This document shows positions 1 through 8,728 of a stretch of 58,975 nucleotides of DNA, one piece after another; position 1 is the first letter of the stretch; every line of letters begins with the position of its first letter. A program made the translations under genes and the position numbers. Source of the stretch: Clostridiales bacterium UBA1316 (GTDB taxonomy: Bacteria; Bacillota; Clostridia; Oscillospirales; Oscillospiraceae); assembly GCA_002307055.1 (NCBI GenBank), contig DBTM01000068.1, forward strand, positions 1 to 58,975, in the 5' to 3' direction. The notes beneath the pieces were generated by a model. That model did no database searches. It had not been told where the DNA came from and saw only the letters and a program-made list of their open reading frames with translations.

Positions 1-26
1 TTGCTTAACGCGACTGAACAGTTACA

Positions 27-1052
27 ATGTATTTTGATAAAGAAATGGCGTTGAGTATGCAGCAGTTTGAAACAAGGCTGAAAAGCAATGATAACACATA
101 TAAAGACCTGTTTGTTCGGCACAAGAGCAATCCGATTTTATCGGCAAAAGACTGGCCGTATCCTGTAAATACAGTGTTTAATCCGGGTGTGACACTCTAT
201 CAAAACAAGGTGTTATTAATGGCCAGAGCTGAAGACAGAAGAGGATTTTCTCATCTGACGAAAGCTGTCAGTGAAAACGGAATCGTCAATTGGATGATTG
301 ATACAAAGCCCACGTTTGAGGCGAACACGGACGAATTCCCTGAAGAAGCTTGGGGTGTTGAGGACCCGCGGATTACATGGGTTGCAGAACTGGGCAAATA
401 TGCCATGACCTATACGGCATATTCGGAAGCCGGGCCCAGGGTTTCGCTCGCACTGACAAAGGACTTTGTGGAATTTGAGAGAATGGGCGCTATCTTACCA
501 CCGGAAGATAAGGATGCGGCGCTATTCCCAAGGCAAATTAATGGGAAATGGGTACTGATACACAGACCTATGGCTCCGAACATATTACGGGGGACTCATA
601 TTTGGATGTCAACCTCTGCTGATTTGAAAATCTGGAGTGAATCCAAGATTCTCCTAGCAGCCCGTTCCGGAGCATGGTGGGATGCGGGTAAGGTCGGACT
701 GAGTGCGCAGCCTTTGGAAACAACGGAGGGCTGGCTGATTTTGTACCATGGTGTGAGGCAGACAGCCGCAGGATCGATATATCGTTTGGGACTGGCGCTG
801 CTGGACCTTGAAAACCCATGTGTCATTTTGCGGAGAAGCGATGAGTGGATATTCGGACCGCAGGCATATTATGAGAGAGAGGGCGATGTTGCCGGCGCGG
901 TATTCCCGTGCGGCTGGATCATGGATGACGCGACGGGTATTATCAAGATGTTTTACGGCGCCGCCGATACAAGCATCGCCCTTGCAACAGCTAAATTAAG
1001 TGAATTATTAGAGTATATCAAATCTTGCCCTGGCGAAGTACAGGTGAAGTAA
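27..1052 (+). CDS. GH130-family glycoside phosphorylase-like protein
   Basis: 341 aa, soluble, no signal peptide. It resembles GH130 (COG2152) enzymes, which phosphorolyse beta-mannosides to mannose 1-phosphate. Visible family blocks are FNPG (51-54), ARAEDRRG (66-73), the conserved VEDPRIT block (111-117), ALFP (165-168) and HRP (179-181), along a five-bladed-propeller-like length. It is the first gene of a + strand cluster with a nucleotidyltransferase, a glycosyltransferase, a phosphohexomutase and mannose-6-phosphate isomerase, so a mannoside substrate is likely but inferred. The start is uncertain: ATGs at 27, 48 and 57 all lack a strong ribosome-binding site, and only 26 bases of upstream sequence are in the window. 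Linkage specificity (beta-1,2, beta-1,4, or hydrolase) cannot be read from sequence. Confidence 0.85.
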   Translation: MYFDKEMALSMQQFETRLKSNDNTYKDLFVRHKSNPILSAKDWPYPVNTVFNPGVTLYQNKVLLMARAEDRRGFSHLTKAVSENGIVNWMIDTKPTFEANTDEFPEEAWGVEDPRITWVAELGKYAMTYTAYSEAGPRVSLALTKDFVEFERMGAILPPEDKDAALFPRQINGKWVLIHRPMAPNILRGTHIWMSTSADLKIWSESKILLAARSGAWWDAGKVGLSAQPLETTEGWLILYHGVRQTAAGSIYRLGLALLDLENPCVILRRSDEWIFGPQAYYEREGDVAGAVFPCGWIMDDATGIIKMFYGAADTSIALATAKLSELLEYIKSCPGEVQVK

Positions 1053-1184
1053 TAAGTTTATATTATGTACGCTATTGCAACTATTATGTTCGGGCCTGTT
1101 TTGATGAATGTGAAACGGGCTCGGCTATTTTTTGTGGAAAAGTCTGAAAGTTACAATTTTTCAGACAGTAAGGAATTGAGATAT

Positions 1185-2321
1185 ATGAAAGCACTATTTC
1201 TTGCCGGAGGCATAGGAACAAGGCTGAAGCCTTTAACCAATGAACTTCCGAAACCAATGGTCCCAATAATGAACAAGCCTCTTCTTCAGCGCAGTATGGA
1301 GAATCTCAGGAAGTTCGGCATCAATGAAATTGTCATCAGCACCGGCTATAAAACGGAACACATAGAAAATTACTTCGGAAATGGAAAAAAATTCGGGCTC
1401 AACATTGAGTATATATGCGAAGAGACGCCCATGGGAACGGGCGGTGCTATTAAAAAAACAGAGCATTTATATAATGATACCTTTTTAATACTCAACGCGG
1501 ATATCCTCTGTAATATCGACTTTTTAGAGCTTGTTAAGTTCCATCAAGATATGAAAGCCTCTGTTACGATCGCTGTCACGAGCGTCGGTAATCCCAGCGC
1601 TTACGGCGTTGTTGAATATGATGATTTCGGCTATGCGGTTTCTTTTACCGAAAAGCCGGACGCACATCTTATAAAATCCAATTATATCAACGCAGGCGTC
1701 TATGTGTTTGAACCGGAAGTGTTAAAGGAGATCTTGGAAGGCATACCGGTATCAGTGGAGCGGGAGACCTTTCCGAAACTCTTGAAAAACGGCAATAAGG
1801 TCGCTGTATATAAAGGCTGCAAGTATTGGATGGATATTGGCACACCTGAAAAATACATGCAGACGCATGATGATATCATGTCCGGAGAATGCCAACTATC
1901 CGACATGCGGTTCAGTAGCGACCGTATTTTTATCGAAGACACATCGCAGATAGATTTGACTGCAACAATACGCGGTCCTGTGTATATCGGCAATAATGTT
2001 AAGATCGGAGCAAATGCAAGAATCGGGCCGAATGCCGTACTCGGAGATGATGTATGTATCAACGCGGGCGGACGCGTCATAAACAGTATTTTGTGGGAAA
2101 ATGTCACACTGAATGGTACTGCTGAAATGAACGGGCTTATTGCCGCTACAAGTTTTTCGGTTAAGTGCAAAGCTATTATTAGTGATGCTGTCAGCGCTTA
2201 TAACGAAAATCTCCTATCCAATTACAAAATGCTAAGTAAAAAGCTTATATTTAACGAGCAGCTTTTAAAGTTGAATGCTTACGAAAATAAAATTGGAGTG
2301 AACAATTATGAATTTAAATAA
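1185..2321 (+). CDS. Sugar-1-phosphate nucleotidyltransferase (GDP-mannose pyrophosphorylase-like)
   Basis: 378 aa. It would transfer an NMP from NTP to a sugar 1-phosphate, giving an NDP-sugar. The N-terminal Rossmann-like domain has GGIGTRLKPLT (8-18), PKPM (22-25), a metal-binding NAD (104-106) and TEKP (155-158). The C-terminal third (about 255-330) has left-handed beta-helix hexapeptides (IRGPVYIG.NVKIG.NARIG), as in GDP-mannose and ADP-glucose pyrophosphorylases. The ATG at 1185 was chosen because residues from MKALFLAGG match family N-termini and an AAGGA lies upstream; the frame is open back to 1065 but that extension looks non-coding. It overlaps the following glycosyltransferase by 14 bases. 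Neighbouring manA and mutase genes favour mannose 1-phosphate, but glucose 1-phosphate is not excluded. Confidence 0.85.
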   Translation: MKALFLAGGIGTRLKPLTNELPKPMVPIMNKPLLQRSMENLRKFGINEIVISTGYKTEHIENYFGNGKKFGLNIEYICEETPMGTGGAIKKTEHLYNDTFLILNADILCNIDFLELVKFHQDMKASVTIAVTSVGNPSAYGVVEYDDFGYAVSFTEKPDAHLIKSNYINAGVYVFEPEVLKEILEGIPVSVERETFPKLLKNGNKVAVYKGCKYWMDIGTPEKYMQTHDDIMSGECQLSDMRFSSDRIFIEDTSQIDLTATIRGPVYIGNNVKIGANARIGPNAVLGDDVCINAGGRVINSILWENVTLNGTAEMNGLIAATSFSVKCKAIISDAVSAYNENLLSNYKMLSKKLIFNEQLLKLNAYENKIGVNNYEFK

Positions 2322-3528
2322 ATCTATAAACATCGCTTTCTTAAGTACATATCCGCCCAGAGAATGCGGGATTGCTACATTTACACAGGATCTTGTCACA
2401 CAGATGGGATATTTCCAATCGACGCGGCAAAGCAGGGTCATCGCCGTCAGCAATGAGCCCATGCGCTATGATAATAAGGTGATGATGGAGCTCATTCAGC
2501 ATGACAGAAGCAGCTATGAGCAGACAGCGCACAAACTGAATATCTCTGATGTCGACTTACTTGTCATCGAGCATGAGTTCGGCATCTTCGGGGGAGAGAG
2601 CGGTGTCTATTTGCTGGACCTTATCGATAACCTGCAGATTCCGTTTGTTACGACACTGCACACAGTGCTTCCCGAGCCCAGTAAAATGCAGCGGTATATT
2701 TTGAAGACTCTTGGCCAAAAAGGCAAGAAAATAATTACTATGGCGAAAAACACCGTTGAAACATTAATGAATGTTTATGGCATTGAGGGCTCAAAAATCG
2801 AGGTCATCAACCATGGTGTGCCTTTCCTGCATATGAAATCGAGGCAAAAACTCAAAGAAGAAATGTGCCTGGAGAACCGCTTTATTGTCAGCACCTTCGG
2901 ATTGCTCAGCCCCGGCAAAGGGCTTGAATACGGTGTCGAAGCTATTGCAAAAGTGGCGAAGGAACATAGAGAGGTGCTTTATTACATCCTGGGGCAGACA
3001 CATCCTTCGGTTGCCAAAGAGTCCGGAGAAAAATATAGACGCACACTTGAAAAAATGGTGGCCGATCTTGGAATTAAAGATAATGTCAGGTTTGTTAATA
3101 AATATCTGACGAAAACGGAGATCATTCATTATTTAAATCTTTCAGACGTCTATCTGACGCCGTATTTAAACAAGGATCAAGCGGTTAGCGGAACGCTTGC
3201 TTATGCTGTGGGCTATGGCCGCGTTATCGTTTCAACACCGTATACATACGCAAAAGAGATGCTGGCAGAAGGCAGAGGATTATTTGCAGATTTCAAGGAC
3301 TGCGGGTCGATTGCAAACTGCATCGAATATGTGATTGATAATCCTAATGTCAAGAAAAAAATGGAGCAGAGAACGCTTGAATTGGGCAAATCCATGATGT
3401 GGGAAGATGTCGGGGCTGAATACAAGAACCTGTTTACCGATGTTTATATGAAATATGGAAATATCACTGTAACAGATGGAATGATGGCAATAAAAACAAA
3501 CGGCAGAAAAGTTGGGGTAACCGTCTGA
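2308..3528 (+). CDS. GT4-like glycosyltransferase
   Basis: 406 aa, GT-B fold, no membrane segment. N-terminal domain: PPRECGIATFTQ (16-27) and EHEFGIFGG (88-96). C-terminal donor-binding domain: NHGVP (168-172), STFGLLSPGKGLE (195-207), and a DQAVSGTLAYA segment (290-300) in the place where GT4 enzymes hold their nucleotide-sugar Glu motif. It likely uses the NDP-sugar made by the upstream gene. The start at 2308 has GGAG 9 bases upstream, inside the previous gene. Its stop (TGA 3526-3528) abuts a reading frame for the (alpha/alpha)6-like protein that is open without a proper ATG until 3576. The two are likely functional partners. Acceptor unknown. Confidence 0.85.
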   Translation: MNLNKSINIAFLSTYPPRECGIATFTQDLVTQMGYFQSTRQSRVIAVSNEPMRYDNKVMMELIQHDRSSYEQTAHKLNISDVDLLVIEHEFGIFGGESGVYLLDLIDNLQIPFVTTLHTVLPEPSKMQRYILKTLGQKGKKIITMAKNTVETLMNVYGIEGSKIEVINHGVPFLHMKSRQKLKEEMCLENRFIVSTFGLLSPGKGLEYGVEAIAKVAKEHREVLYYILGQTHPSVAKESGEKYRRTLEKMVADLGIKDNVRFVNKYLTKTEIIHYLNLSDVYLTPYLNKDQAVSGTLAYAVGYGRVIVSTPYTYAKEMLAEGRGLFADFKDCGSIANCIEYVIDNPNVKKKMEQRTLELGKSMMWEDVGAEYKNLFTDVYMKYGNITVTDGMMAIKTNGRKVGVTV

Positions 3529-4577
3529 AAACAAACAATTTTTTTAAGACCTTAAAGACAGACCATATTTTCCGCATGACAGATGACACGGGGATGTTTC
3601 AGCATTCCGCTTACGGTGTACCGGAGCTCTCCAAGGGCTATACCGCGGACGATAATGCCAGAGCACTCATTATGGCTGTTATGCTGAATGAGCACCACCA
3701 CTTAAAAAAGTTTGAGAAACTGATTTATAAATATCTCTCATTTATATGCGCCGCGCAGAATGAAAGCGGTATGTTCCGGAATTACATGGGGTATAATCGG
3801 GAATTTATCAGAGAAGAGGGTTCTGAGGATTGCTTTGGACGCTGCGTGTGGGCGTTGGGCTTTACTTTGTCAAACGCCTCCGTTGCCGAAAATGTCAAAA
3901 AAGCGGTATGGAGCTTCCTTGAACGCGCCCTGCCGAATTGCATGATGCTCCAATCTCCCAGAGCAAAAGGCTATGTCATCATTGGCTTGAGTTACTTGAA
4001 TACAATTGAAACAAACGGTTATATCTCAAAGCTGGCGGATTCGCTCGCTGATCAATATGAGCAAAACACGGATAACGCCTGGCATTGGTTTGAAGACAGC
4101 CTGACGTATGGCAATACGATCTTGCCGTGGGCGCTGCTCACAGCCTTCAGCGTCACACGGAAAGACAGTTACGAACGAATAGGCTTGGAAAGTCTGCAGT
4201 TTCTTGAAAGCAAAACCTTGAATAACAACATCTTCAAGCCTATAGGCTGTGATGGCTGGCTGTATAGAGGAGAAAAGCCTGCGGAGTATGATGAGCAGCC
4301 CATCGAAGCCTGCGAAATGACGCTTGCTTATATCGATGCCTATAAAATAACAGGGAATAGAGCATTTGCTGATAAAGCCAAAATGTGTTTTTCCTGGTAT
4401 TCCGGGAATAATTCAAAAAATCTCAGCCTTATCGATCCTGAAACAGGAGGCTGCTGCGACGGAATCAAAAAGGATGGTTTAAATTACAATCAAGGCGCAG
4501 AGAGCCTTACCTCCTTCTGGATCGCCTATATGGGCATTGCTGTTTACCTCACTGCGGATAAACACGAAAAAGCTTGA
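3525..4577 (+). CDS. (alpha/alpha)6-barrel-like partner of the glycosyltransferase
   Basis: About 333 aa from the first ATG (3576), or 350 aa from a CTG at 3525. Many short helices and aromatic/acidic motifs (TDDTGMFQHS, GYTADDNARAL, AWHWFEDSLTYGN, DEQPIEACEMT) look like an (alpha/alpha)6 carbohydrate-active fold; I recall this module being fused to the C-terminus of similar glycosyltransferases in other bacteria. The segment just before ATG 3576 (HIFR in front of MTDDTG) looks like native protein, so 3576 is probably internal. CTG 3525 overlaps the upstream TGA as CTGA, which suggests translational coupling from a near-cognate start or a -1 frameshift. Catalytic activity is not identifiable; it may process the glycan made by its neighbour. 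Confidence 0.7.
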   Translation: MKTNNFFKTLKTDHIFRMTDDTGMFQHSAYGVPELSKGYTADDNARALIMAVMLNEHHHLKKFEKLIYKYLSFICAAQNESGMFRNYMGYNREFIREEGSEDCFGRCVWALGFTLSNASVAENVKKAVWSFLERALPNCMMLQSPRAKGYVIIGLSYLNTIETNGYISKLADSLADQYEQNTDNAWHWFEDSLTYGNTILPWALLTAFSVTRKDSYERIGLESLQFLESKTLNNNIFKPIGCDGWLYRGEKPAEYDEQPIEACEMTLAYIDAYKITGNRAFADKAKMCFSWYSGNNSKNLSLIDPETGGCCDGIKKDGLNYNQGAESLTSFWIAYMGIAVYLTADKHEKA

Positions 4578-4638
4578 GTTCCGGATAATAAGTGACCGCG
4601 TTATACATAAAAATATACTAATTAAAGGTTATGATGAT

Positions 4639-6342
4639 ATGGGCAATGAACTGAATTATAAGAGGTGGCTGGATACCTCAGAATGTCCCGAGATAATAAT
4701 GCAGCTGACTTATATGACAGCTGCTGAAAAGAAAGAGGCATTTTATAAGGAACTGGAATTTGGCACTGGCGGTTTGCGCGGCCTTATGGGTGCCGGTACA
4801 AACAGAATGAATGTCCATACCGTGGACAAGGCGACGCAGGGCTTGTGCGATTACTTAAAATGCCAAGAAAAAACCGTATCCGTCGCCATCGGTTATGACA
4901 GTCGGATCAATTCTGAAGAATTCGCCAGATCAGCAGCTGAGGTTATTGCCGGGAACGGCGCGAAAGTCTTTTTATTTACAGAGCTGATGCCCACACCGGT
5001 GCTGTCTTACGCGGTTCGCGCGCTTGGCTGCGATGCGGGAATCGTCATAACGGCCAGTCATAATCCGGCGGAATATAATGGTTACAAGGTTTACGGAAGC
5101 GACGGCTGCCAGATTACGCTCCAGGTAGCTGAAACAATACAAGGCTGTATTAACCATACGGATATTTTTGACGATGTCAAAAAGCAAGCTTTTGGATACG
5201 CGCTTAAGGAGGGGTCTGTCAGCTTTATCTCTGAAAGCCTGCTTGAAAAATATCTGGATCAGGTTGAAGCATGCTTGATTCACCCGGAGGTTATCAAAAC
5301 AACGGACCTCAAAGTCATTTATACACCGCTCAATGGTACCGGGAACAAGCCTGTCAGAGAGCTTCTCAGAAGAGCCGGACTTAAAAACTTAACGCTCGTT
5401 CCTGAACAGGAAAAGCCGGACGGCCTTTTTACGACCTGCCCGAAACCGAATCCGGAGGAGGCTTCCGCCTTTCAAGCGGCAATCAGCCTTGCTGATAAAA
5501 TAACCGCCGATTTATTGATTGCAACCGATCCGGACTGCGACAGAGTCGGTATCGCCGTTAAGCATGGCTTACAATATGAGCTGCTGTCCGGCAATGAGAC
5601 GGGATGCTTGCTGCTCAATTATATTTTATCTCAGAAAAAAGCGAAGAATATGCTGCCGGATAATCCGGTTGTCATTAAAACGATTGTCACAAGCGCTATG
5701 GCGAATTTAATTGCGAAGGAATACGGTGCAAGAGTTATCGACACATTGACCGGTTTTAAATATATCGGTGAGCAGATCGGTATTTTGGAGCAAAAGAAGG
5801 AAATTAATAATTATGTATTTGGCTTTGAAGAAAGCTATGGTTATTTGCCTGAGGTTTTTGTGCGGGACAAGGATGCGATCTCGGCTTCGATGATGATATG
5901 CGAAATGGCGGCATTTTACAGAACAAATCGTTCAACACTGCTTGATGAGCTTGAAAAGCTTTATGACAAGCATGGCTTTTGGAAACACGAACTGTTGTCA
6001 TTCTCATTTGAAGGCGCCGCCGGTATGAAAATGATCGATAACATCATGCGGAAATTTCGGGAAGGTTCGTTCTCGGATTATGAAGGGTATACCGTCATCA
6101 AAACAGATGATTATCTCTATTCCACAACAACAGCCGACGGCGGCATCCTGCTGCTTCCGAAATCCGATGTACTTGTGTTTACGCTTGATAAAAACTGCGA
6201 AATTGTCATCCGGCCATCCGGAACGGAGCCGAATCTGAAATGTTATCTGACAGTTATGTCAAGTGCGAATGCCAGCTCACTTCGGATGCTTGAGAGTCTC
6301 AAAGCAGATGTCACACAAAAAATACAATATGCCAGGATGTGA
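4639..6342 (+). CDS. Phosphoglucomutase/phosphomannomutase (alpha-D-phosphohexomutase)
   Basis: 567 aa, the normal length of the large bacterial PgcA-type mutases. It interconverts hexose 6- and 1-phosphates. The catalytic phosphoserine is Ser140 in TASHNP, the Mg loop is DPDCDRVG (297-304), the sugar-specificity loop is in GFEESYGY, and the C-terminal phosphate-binding loop is RPSGTEP (525-531). All four landmark motifs are intact. The start at 4639 was chosen because the frame extends to 4537 without family-like sequence and AAAGG precedes the ATG. It connects the mannose-6-phosphate isomerase product to the nucleotidyltransferase substrate. Family members often act on both glucose and mannose phosphates, so the substrate is left open. 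Confidence 0.93.
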   Translation: MGNELNYKRWLDTSECPEIIMQLTYMTAAEKKEAFYKELEFGTGGLRGLMGAGTNRMNVHTVDKATQGLCDYLKCQEKTVSVAIGYDSRINSEEFARSAAEVIAGNGAKVFLFTELMPTPVLSYAVRALGCDAGIVITASHNPAEYNGYKVYGSDGCQITLQVAETIQGCINHTDIFDDVKKQAFGYALKEGSVSFISESLLEKYLDQVEACLIHPEVIKTTDLKVIYTPLNGTGNKPVRELLRRAGLKNLTLVPEQEKPDGLFTTCPKPNPEEASAFQAAISLADKITADLLIATDPDCDRVGIAVKHGLQYELLSGNETGCLLLNYILSQKKAKNMLPDNPVVIKTIVTSAMANLIAKEYGARVIDTLTGFKYIGEQIGILEQKKEINNYVFGFEESYGYLPEVFVRDKDAISASMMICEMAAFYRTNRSTLLDELEKLYDKHGFWKHELLSFSFEGAAGMKMIDNIMRKFREGSFSDYEGYTVIKTDDYLYSTTTADGGILLLPKSDVLVFTLDKNCEIVIRPSGTEPNLKCYLTVMSSANASSLRMLESLKADVTQKIQYARM

Positions 6343-6347
6343 CAAGT

Positions 6348-7313
6348 ATGCTGTATCCATTGAAGTTCGCACCCATATATAAGCAGATTGTGTGGGGCGG
6401 AGAGAATATTTCCAAGTATTTTAACCGGGATATCGGCTTGGAGCATGTGGCCGAGAGCTGGGAGCTCTGCTGCCGTGATGAGGGGACAAGCGTCGTGTCT
6501 ACAGGTGAACTCAAGGGTATGAGCCTTGGCGGGTTAATATTAAAGTATGAGGAGCAGCTGGTGGGGGTAAAAACGTTCCGTGAGTTCGGGTACAGGTTCC
6601 CGCTTTTGATAAAGCTCATTGACGCAAACGAAAACCTATCGGTACAGGTCCATCCGGATGATGTTTATGCCAGAATCAATGGTGACAGCTGCGGTAAGAA
6701 TGAGCTGTGGTATATATTGGCTGCAAAAGCCGATGCCGAAATTGTTTATGGTGTTAAGAAGAATGAAACAAAGCGAAATTTTAACAAAGCTGTTTTTGAT
6801 AACAAGGTTGAGCAAGCGTTAAATATGGTAGAGGCCGTCGCCGGAGATGCTTTTTATGTTCCCGCCGGTAAGGTGCATGCCATCCTCAGCGGAATCCTGA
6901 TAGCCGAAATCCAGCAGAACAGCAATACAACCTACCGGATATATGATTGGGGCAGAGTGGATAAGGACGGTAACTCACGCCCCCTGAATACGGCACAAGC
7001 GCTGGAGGTCATTGACTTTAACTCACAAAACCGACAGGAGCTCTGCGCTCAAATTGTTGGTAATATTGATTATAATACAGACGAAATTGTTCGAACCGAA
7101 TACTTCAATATTGACAGAATCAGCATACACGACAGCTTCGTCAGTGCCACAGACGGCAGCTTTATTATCCTGATGTGCGTTAATGGCAGCGGAACCATTA
7201 TTTATGACGGCGGAAACTGCAGCATCATTTTTGGAGAAACCATTCTGCTTCCAGCTTGCATCGGAGCATTTACAATTACCGGAATCATGACGCTGCTTTC
7301 CATATTTATGTAA
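6348..7313 (+). CDS. manA: Class I mannose-6-phosphate isomerase
   Basis: 321 aa, the short Bacillus-type class I enzyme: fructose 6-phosphate to mannose 6-phosphate, zinc dependent. Zinc ligands are seen in QVHPDD (100-105), Glu119 (KNELW) and His177 in YVPAGKVHA. The ATG at 6348 has AGGA 10 bases upstream; a GTG at 6339 overlapping the mutase stop is also possible but sits directly on that site. It is the last gene of the mannose cluster and is translationally coupled to the mutase. With the mutase and nucleotidyltransferase it completes a fructose-6-phosphate to NDP-mannose path. Confidence 0.92.
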   Translation: MLYPLKFAPIYKQIVWGGENISKYFNRDIGLEHVAESWELCCRDEGTSVVSTGELKGMSLGGLILKYEEQLVGVKTFREFGYRFPLLIKLIDANENLSVQVHPDDVYARINGDSCGKNELWYILAAKADAEIVYGVKKNETKRNFNKAVFDNKVEQALNMVEAVAGDAFYVPAGKVHAILSGILIAEIQQNSNTTYRIYDWGRVDKDGNSRPLNTAQALEVIDFNSQNRQELCAQIVGNIDYNTDEIVRTEYFNIDRISIHDSFVSATDGSFIILMCVNGSGTIIYDGGNCSIIFGETILLPACIGAFTITGIMTLLSIFM

Positions 7314-7372
7314 TGATCAACAGCGAAAATATCAAACTTTGGCAAACAAAGTTTTACGAAAGGATAATTATT

Positions 7373-8143
7373 ATGTTATATAAAGCTAAAGCTCTGAAGG
7401 GATACAAATTACACGGTATAGACGGGGAAATCGGAAAGATTGAAGAATTTTATTTTGATGACAAACACTGGACAATTCGCTATTTGGTCGCCGAGACCGG
7501 AGATTGGCTGATGGATCGGCAGGTGTTGATTACCCCTCATGTACTGTACGCTGTTAATCAGGAAGAGCATTATATCTCTGTCGACTTAACGAAAAAGCAA
7601 ATAGAAGACAGTCCATCGCTAGAAGCGCATAAGCCCGTCTCACGGCAATTTGAGATGCAATATTACGGATATTACGGGTGGCCGCTGTATTGGGAAGGGC
7701 CGTTCATATGGGGATCTTCGCCGACTATTATGCGAAACGCAGAAAAAGCGAAAAATGGCGCCGCGAGCAGTCAAACGCAGGATTCGCACCTGCGCAGCAC
7801 GGCCGATGTGAGCGGACACAATATCCAGGCATCAGACGGTGAGATCGGTCACGTCGAGGATTTCATCATTGATGATGAAACATGGGCTATTCGTTATCTG
7901 ATTATCGATACGAAAAACTGGTGGCCGGGAAAAAAGGTTTTAGTTTCACCAAAATGGATCGAACGCATAAGCTGGGAAAAATCGAAAGTTTATGTCAACC
8001 TCTTCCGAGAGACGATCAAGCTCTCGCCGGAGTTCACCGAAGAAGCCTTGATAACACGGGATTATGAAGCAGATCTGCATCGGCATTACCATCGTGAGGG
8101 TTATTGGGTTAACGAATCAGAAACAGAGCAGCATTCGCACTGA
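7373..8143 (+). CDS. Double PRC-barrel domain protein (copy 1)
   Basis: 256 aa, soluble. Two PRC-barrel domains: residues about 1-80 (GYKLHGIDGEIGKIEEFYFDD) and about 140-220 (IQASDGEIGHVEDFIIDDETWAIRYL), with a tyrosine/tryptophan-rich linker (YYGYYGWPLYW). Both halves share the pattern DGEIG.(I/V)E.F..DD..W.IRYL. PRC barrels are small beta-barrels found in photosynthetic reaction-centre H subunit, RimM and many envelope or stress proteins; the role here is unknown. The ATG at 7373 has GAAAGGA upstream. A close paralogue starts at 8729, with two small membrane-protein genes between them. Confidence 0.8.
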   Translation: MLYKAKALKGYKLHGIDGEIGKIEEFYFDDKHWTIRYLVAETGDWLMDRQVLITPHVLYAVNQEEHYISVDLTKKQIEDSPSLEAHKPVSRQFEMQYYGYYGWPLYWEGPFIWGSSPTIMRNAEKAKNGAASSQTQDSHLRSTADVSGHNIQASDGEIGHVEDFIIDDETWAIRYLIIDTKNWWPGKKVLVSPKWIERISWEKSKVYVNLFRETIKLSPEFTEEALITRDYEADLHRHYHREGYWVNESETEQHSH

Positions 8144-8166
8144 AGTTAACATTGGAGGTAAGAACT

Positions 8167-8322
8167 ATGAAACTAACCAAGAAATCCGGTTTGACGCTAC
8201 TTGGCATCTGGCTGATTTTAACCGGCTTGCTGCAGGTGTTCAGCATTCAGATACCCTATATTGGCATTATACTCAGCATCCTCGCAATTTGCGCGGGCGG
8301 TTTACTCCTGTTAGGAAAGTAA
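8167..8322 (+). CDS. Small two-helix membrane protein
   Basis: 51 aa, easily missed. ATG at 8167 follows an excellent GGAGG ribosome-binding site. The translation has a short Lys-rich start (MKLTKKS), then two hydrophobic stretches (about 9-25 and 31-49) separated by QIP, ending in a glycine-rich second helix and LLGK. It would be an integral membrane protein with both ends on the same side. No family recognised. It lies between the two PRC-barrel paralogues and in front of another small membrane protein with similar hydrophobic features. Confidence 0.7.
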   Translation: MKLTKKSGLTLLGIWLILTGLLQVFSIQIPYIGIILSILAICAGGLLLLGK

Positions 8323-8358
8323 ATCTGTTCATTTTAATGGAAAGGAATGGTCATATAT

Positions 8359-8694
8359 ATGAAAAAAATGATGTGCGTTATTCTCGGTCTTGCGTTTCTG
8401 GTGCTGGGCATCCTGGGTATAACAGGCTTGGTTCCCATGTTTCAATCCAATGCGGTTTACTTAAATATCGGCGAGATTATCCTCGGCGGCCTGGGATTCT
8501 TGGTCGGGGTATACGCCCGGCAGAATGTTGTGTACTCAGCTCAGAAAATTATGTCAGCCCAGCAGGAAAATGATAGCAGTCAGCAGAGAAAAGAAATAGA
8601 CCAGCAAAGAAAAGATATCGATCAGCAGAGGAAGGAATTAGATCAGCAGGCAAAGGATTATAAAGAAAAACCAGAAGAAAACAAAGCTGTATAG
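8359..8694 (+). CDS. Small membrane protein with Gln-rich heptad tail
   Basis: 111 aa from ATG 8359 (ATG 8347 is possible but its AAAGGA is immediately adjacent). Two hydrophobic segments (about 5-25 and 37-54), then a charged cytoplasmic-type tail with near-exact heptads DQQRKEI / DQQRKDI / DQQRKEL / DQQAKDY, predicting a coiled coil. No family recognised. The heptad register would support oligomerisation or docking to a partner. It is placed in the same direction as the flanking PRC-barrel genes, with about 24-35 base gaps, so co-transcription is likely. Confidence 0.75.
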   Translation: MKKMMCVILGLAFLVLGILGITGLVPMFQSNAVYLNIGEIILGGLGFLVGVYARQNVVYSAQKIMSAQQENDSSQQRKEIDQQRKDIDQQRKELDQQAKDYKEKPEENKAV

Positions 8695-8728
8695 ACAAAA
8701 GAGAGCTCAAAACGAAAGGATGTTTATT

